Assembly (NCBI RefSeq): GCF_039541875.1 | Contig: NZ_BAABHB010000002.1 | Span: 1-64,000 of the forward strand | DNA: 64,000 nt | Reading direction: 5' to 3' | DNA from: Nibrella viscosa | Lineage (GTDB): Bacteria; Bacteroidota; Bacteroidia; Cytophagales; Spirosomataceae | In this document: piece after piece, positions 61,893 through 64,000 of the stretch | Position numbering within the stretch: the stretch's first letter is position 1 | Layout of the letters: each line of letters begins with the position of its first letter | The notes under the pieces: generated by a model | Databases searched by the model: none | The model's input: only the letters and a program-made list of their open reading frames with translations | Told to the model about the DNA's origin: nothing | Made by a program: the position numbers and the translations under genes

Positions 61893-61948
61893 AAACGCTT
61901 TTCTGCGCAACCATTCCGATAGTCGGGACGTTTAGCAGAAAAGCGTTT
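61893..61948 (+). terminator. Hairpin terminator that abuts the fdhD start codon
   Basis: Perfect 14-bp stem (61893-61906 with 61935-61948) with a 28-nt loop holding a nested ccga/tcgg pair. It is followed by T residues and, at 61951, the ATG of fdhD. Confidence 0.8.
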
Positions 61949-61950
61949 TT

Positions 61951-62802
61951 ATGTCATCTGTTTCCCCCGTCATAATTGTTAAAGTCTCCGCCGACGCTGC
62001 AACGGAGCAGCCCGATCTGCTGGCGGTGGAAGAACCCCTGGAAATTCGCCTGGGTTACGGATCTCGCGATGACCGCCGGCAGCGCAGCCTCGCCGTAACC
62101 ATGCGCACGCCCGGCCATGACCCTGAACTGGCGCTGGGCTTTTTGTACACCGAAAATATTATTCAGCAGGCCGGCGATGTGGTATCGGTTCGGCACTGCG
62201 TGTCTGACGCCGACAAGACCGGCAATGTGATCAGGGTGGAGTTGCAGCCCGAGGTAATAGTCGATTGGCAGGCGCTGGAGCGCAACAGCTATACGGCATC
62301 GAGCTGTGGGATCTGCGGCAAAACATCCATTGAGGCTGTGCAGGCTGTTTGTTCGGCAAAACTGACGGACGAGTTTCGGCTCGATGCGGGTATTGTGAAC
62401 AGCCTGCCGGATACCCTGCGGCAACGTCAGCGTACCTTTACCTATACCGGTGGACTTCATGCCGCGGCCTTATTTGACGCTACTGGCTCCATTCACCTGG
62501 TCCGGGAAGATATTGGCCGGCACAACGCACTCGACAAGCTTATTGGCGCTTCGTTCTGGCAGGGCTGGTTGCCCTTGCAGCAATATGGCGTACTGGTGAG
62601 CGGCCGCATCGGTTTCGAGCTGGTGCAGAAAGCCTGGCGGGCCGGCATTCCGCTGCTGGCGGCTGTGGGTGCCCCGTCGAGTCTGGCCGTTGATCTGGCC
62701 AAAGAAGCCGGCATGACGCTGCTGGGCTTTGTGCGGGAAGGACGCTTTAATATCTATACGGCTCCCGAACGGGTTATAAACCCGGTCGCTTTTTCCGGAT
62801 AG
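61951..62802 (+). CDS. fdhD: Formate dehydrogenase accessory sulfurtransferase FdhD
   Basis: 283 aa. Transfers sulfur from a cysteine desulfurase to the molybdenum cofactor for formate dehydrogenase. LAVEEPLEIRL (about 24-34), TMRTPGHDPELALGFLYTE (about 50-68), the sulfur-carrier pair Cys119-x-x-Cys122 (SSCGICGKTS), and HLVREDIGRHNALDKLIG near 185 are all present. ATG 61951 directly follows the hairpin T-run, with no room for a ribosome site outside it. Formate dehydrogenase itself is not in the window; moaA nearby agrees with molybdoenzyme use. Confidence 0.93.
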   Translation: MSSVSPVIIVKVSADAATEQPDLLAVEEPLEIRLGYGSRDDRRQRSLAVTMRTPGHDPELALGFLYTENIIQQAGDVVSVRHCVSDADKTGNVIRVELQPEVIVDWQALERNSYTASSCGICGKTSIEAVQAVCSAKLTDEFRLDAGIVNSLPDTLRQRQRTFTYTGGLHAAALFDATGSIHLVREDIGRHNALDKLIGASFWQGWLPLQQYGVLVSGRIGFELVQKAWRAGIPLLAAVGAPSSLAVDLAKEAGMTLLGFVREGRFNIYTAPERVINPVAFSG

Positions 62803-62846
62803 AATTGTTTCTTTGCATCCTATACTTATCTGCTCTGATAACGCCT

Positions 62847-63530
62847 ATGTCAACTGTTTTACTCACTGGTGGGGCCGGGGGGCTCGGCCGTTCGGTCACG
62901 AAAAATCTGCTCAGCCACGGTCATCACATTGTGGCTACCCTGCAACCCGGAACGTCGCTGCCCTCTCAGGAAAACCTGGTTACCCATGAACTCGACCTCA
63001 CCGACGAGGTCGGCTGCCAGAAACTGGTGCAGCAAGTGACGAGTGAGTATGGTACCATTGATGCTGCTGTGCTGCTGGTTGGGGGCTTTGCGATGGGCTC
63101 ACTGGCAGAAACTGATTTTGCGGCCATCGACCAAATGTACCGGCTTAACTTCCAGACGGCTTACCACATGGTCCGGCCGGTGTTTGAGCAGATGAGCCGA
63201 CAGGAGCAGGGCGGGCGTATTGTGCTGATTGGTGCCCGGCCGGCGCTGGTACCCGAAGTAGCTCAGCATATGGTAGCGTACTCGCTGTCAAAATCGCTGA
63301 TTATTAAACTTTCAGAGATTATTAATGCCGCCGGTAACGACAAAAATATCATTTCGACGGTTATTGTACCCAGCACGCTCGATACCCCTGCCAACCGGGA
63401 GGCTATGCCGGATGCAGACCCGCATAATTGGGTGAGCCCCGATGAACTGGCCGAACTGATTGCCTTTGTTACCTTCGGGCCGGGTCAAATGCTGCGTGAG
63501 CCAGTGCTGAAAGCCTACAATAAAGCATAG
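62847..63530 (+). CDS. Short-chain dehydrogenase/reductase
   Basis: 227 aa from ATG 62847 (MSTVLLTGGAGGLGRSVTKNL); an in-frame stretch to 62805 is less likely. Cofactor loop TGGAGGLGRSV (about 7-17). The active-site triad appears as IGARPALVPEVAQHMVAYSLSKS, with Tyr-x3-Lys (YSLSK); the usual SDR serine is replaced by IGAR context, so activity is uncertain. Lies between fdhD and moaA, 45 bp after fdhD. Substrate unknown. Confidence 0.78.
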   Translation: MSTVLLTGGAGGLGRSVTKNLLSHGHHIVATLQPGTSLPSQENLVTHELDLTDEVGCQKLVQQVTSEYGTIDAAVLLVGGFAMGSLAETDFAAIDQMYRLNFQTAYHMVRPVFEQMSRQEQGGRIVLIGARPALVPEVAQHMVAYSLSKSLIIKLSEIINAAGNDKNIISTVIVPSTLDTPANREAMPDADPHNWVSPDELAELIAFVTFGPGQMLREPVLKAYNKA

Positions 63531-63549
63531 GGAATGCGACCAAATATGC

Positions 63550-63557
63550 TATTTTTG
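63550..63557 (+). promoter_or_regulatory. Possible -7 element of moaA
   Basis: TATTTTTG matches TAnnTTTG, 43 bp before the moaA ATG. No -33 TTG recognised. Confidence 0.4.
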
Positions 63558-63600
63558 TGTTAGGACTGAGTCAAAGGTCATTGACATACACTGCCTTCGC

Positions 63601-64000
63601 ATGATTTTCGATAACCATAACCGCCCTATAACCTACCTGAGGCTGGCCGTAACGGACCGCTGCAACCTGCGGTGCTTTTACTGCATGCCGGAGGAGGGAA
63701 TAAAGTACCTGCCCAAAGCGCAGCTGCTGACGTACGAGGAAATGGAGCGGCTGGTACGTGTGCTGGCGCAACTTGGTGTCTCGAAGATACGGATAACCGG
63801 TGGTGAGCCTTTTGTGCGGAACGGCCTGATGGGATTTCTGGAGAAACTAGCCCATACCGACGGCATCACCGACTGGCACATCACCACCAACGGCGTACTG
63901 ACGGCCCCGCAGGTGCCGGATCTGGTGCGGCTGGGTGTGGGCTCCGTCAATCTAAGCCTGGATACGATGGATCGGGAACGCTTCCGGCAGATTACCCGCC
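63601..64000 (+). CDS. moaA: GTP 3',8-cyclase MoaA (5' part; runs off the window)
   Basis: First step of molybdenum-cofactor synthesis, a radical-SAM enzyme. The visible 133 codons start at ATG 63601 (MIFDNHNRPITYLRLAVTDR). They contain the [4Fe-4S] cysteine motif Cys21-x3-Cys25-x2-Cys28 (CNLRCFYC), then YLPKAQLLTYEEMERL, KIRITGGEPFVR and LSLDTMDRERF, all MoaA-typical. The C-terminal second cluster lies beyond the window. Co-located with fdhD. Confidence 0.93.
   Translation, partial: MIFDNHNRPITYLRLAVTDRCNLRCFYCMPEEGIKYLPKAQLLTYEEMERLVRVLAQLGVSKIRITGGEPFVRNGLMGFLEKLAHTDGITDWHITTNGVLTAPQVPDLVRLGVGSVNLSLDTMDRERFRQITR

Noticed and set aside
1..64000. tRNA, rRNA or known riboswitch
   Set aside because: I scanned the gene-free intervals by eye and saw no tRNA-like cloverleaf ends or rRNA motifs; a covariance-model search (tRNAscan-SE, Rfam) would settle it.

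Overview
The window reads as a chromosome segment of a Bacteroidota bacterium, most likely order Cytophagales (Spirosoma-like relatives). The pointers are four TonB-dependent outer-membrane receptors of the OMP_b-brl_3 type with N-terminal carboxypeptidase-regulatory-like domains, a GLPGLI-family protein beside one of them, a GWxTD lipoprotein, a secreted protein with a type IX (Por) sorting domain, a head-GIN (DUF2807) lipoprotein, a Tricorn-type S41 protease, and promoters of the TTG-N20-TAnnTTTG type. No rRNA, tRNA or CRISPR array was recognised. GC looks moderate (not computed), with AT-richer patches at about 52.0-52.8 kb, 56.3-56.6 kb and 59.6-60.3 kb. Family and taxon calls rest on motif recognition, not on database searches.

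Layout. 0-3.7 kb: a truncated DUF6934-like ORF, an isolated nuoH, asnS, and an outer-membrane beta-barrel gene. 3.7-9.2 kb: two tandem paralogous TonB receptors with similar upstream blocks. 9.3-17.2 kb: pgk, a secreted CE7 esterase, a composite inverted repeat, a coupled pair of membrane proteins, a bacterial FAN1-type nuclease and a methyltransferase. 17.4-24.0 kb: a small cytochrome c, rlmB with a GWxTD lipoprotein, and a GLPGLI/TonB pair. 24.0-31.5 kb: an accessory zone with a duplicated 5' fragment of a methyltransferase gene, an AraC-HTH/TM/TPR regulator, a T9SS surface protein, a probable flippase remnant and the intact methyltransferase. 31.6-38.7 kb: a fourth TonB receptor, a dienoyl-CoA reductase-like SDR, a lipoprotein, an ECH1-like isomerase, and a trans-sulfuration PLP enzyme. 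38.7-43.5 kb: pentose-phosphate genes (zwf, pgl, two SDRs, divergent rpiB). 43.5-51.4 kb: cysteine desulfurase, GNAT, Tricorn-like protease, TPR protein, epimerase. 51.3-53.0 kb: an overlapping ATPase plus TOPRIM-like pair, the best candidate here for a defence-type module. 53.0-64 kb: metG, ppi, pth, regulators, a DUF1801 gene split by a 184-bp MITE with 9-bp target duplications, pyrR, a head-GIN lipoprotein, fdhD, an SDR and the 5' part of moaA (fdhD and moaA both point to molybdenum-cofactor enzymes).

The most unusual non-genic signal is a set of intergenic inverted repeats whose arms are built from short degenerate words (gttaaga, gttagac, gagtgaa, tagtc, gtaggcag). They often fill the whole gap between one gene's stop and the next gene's start. 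The same gagtgaa-word text appears at two loci 34 kb apart.
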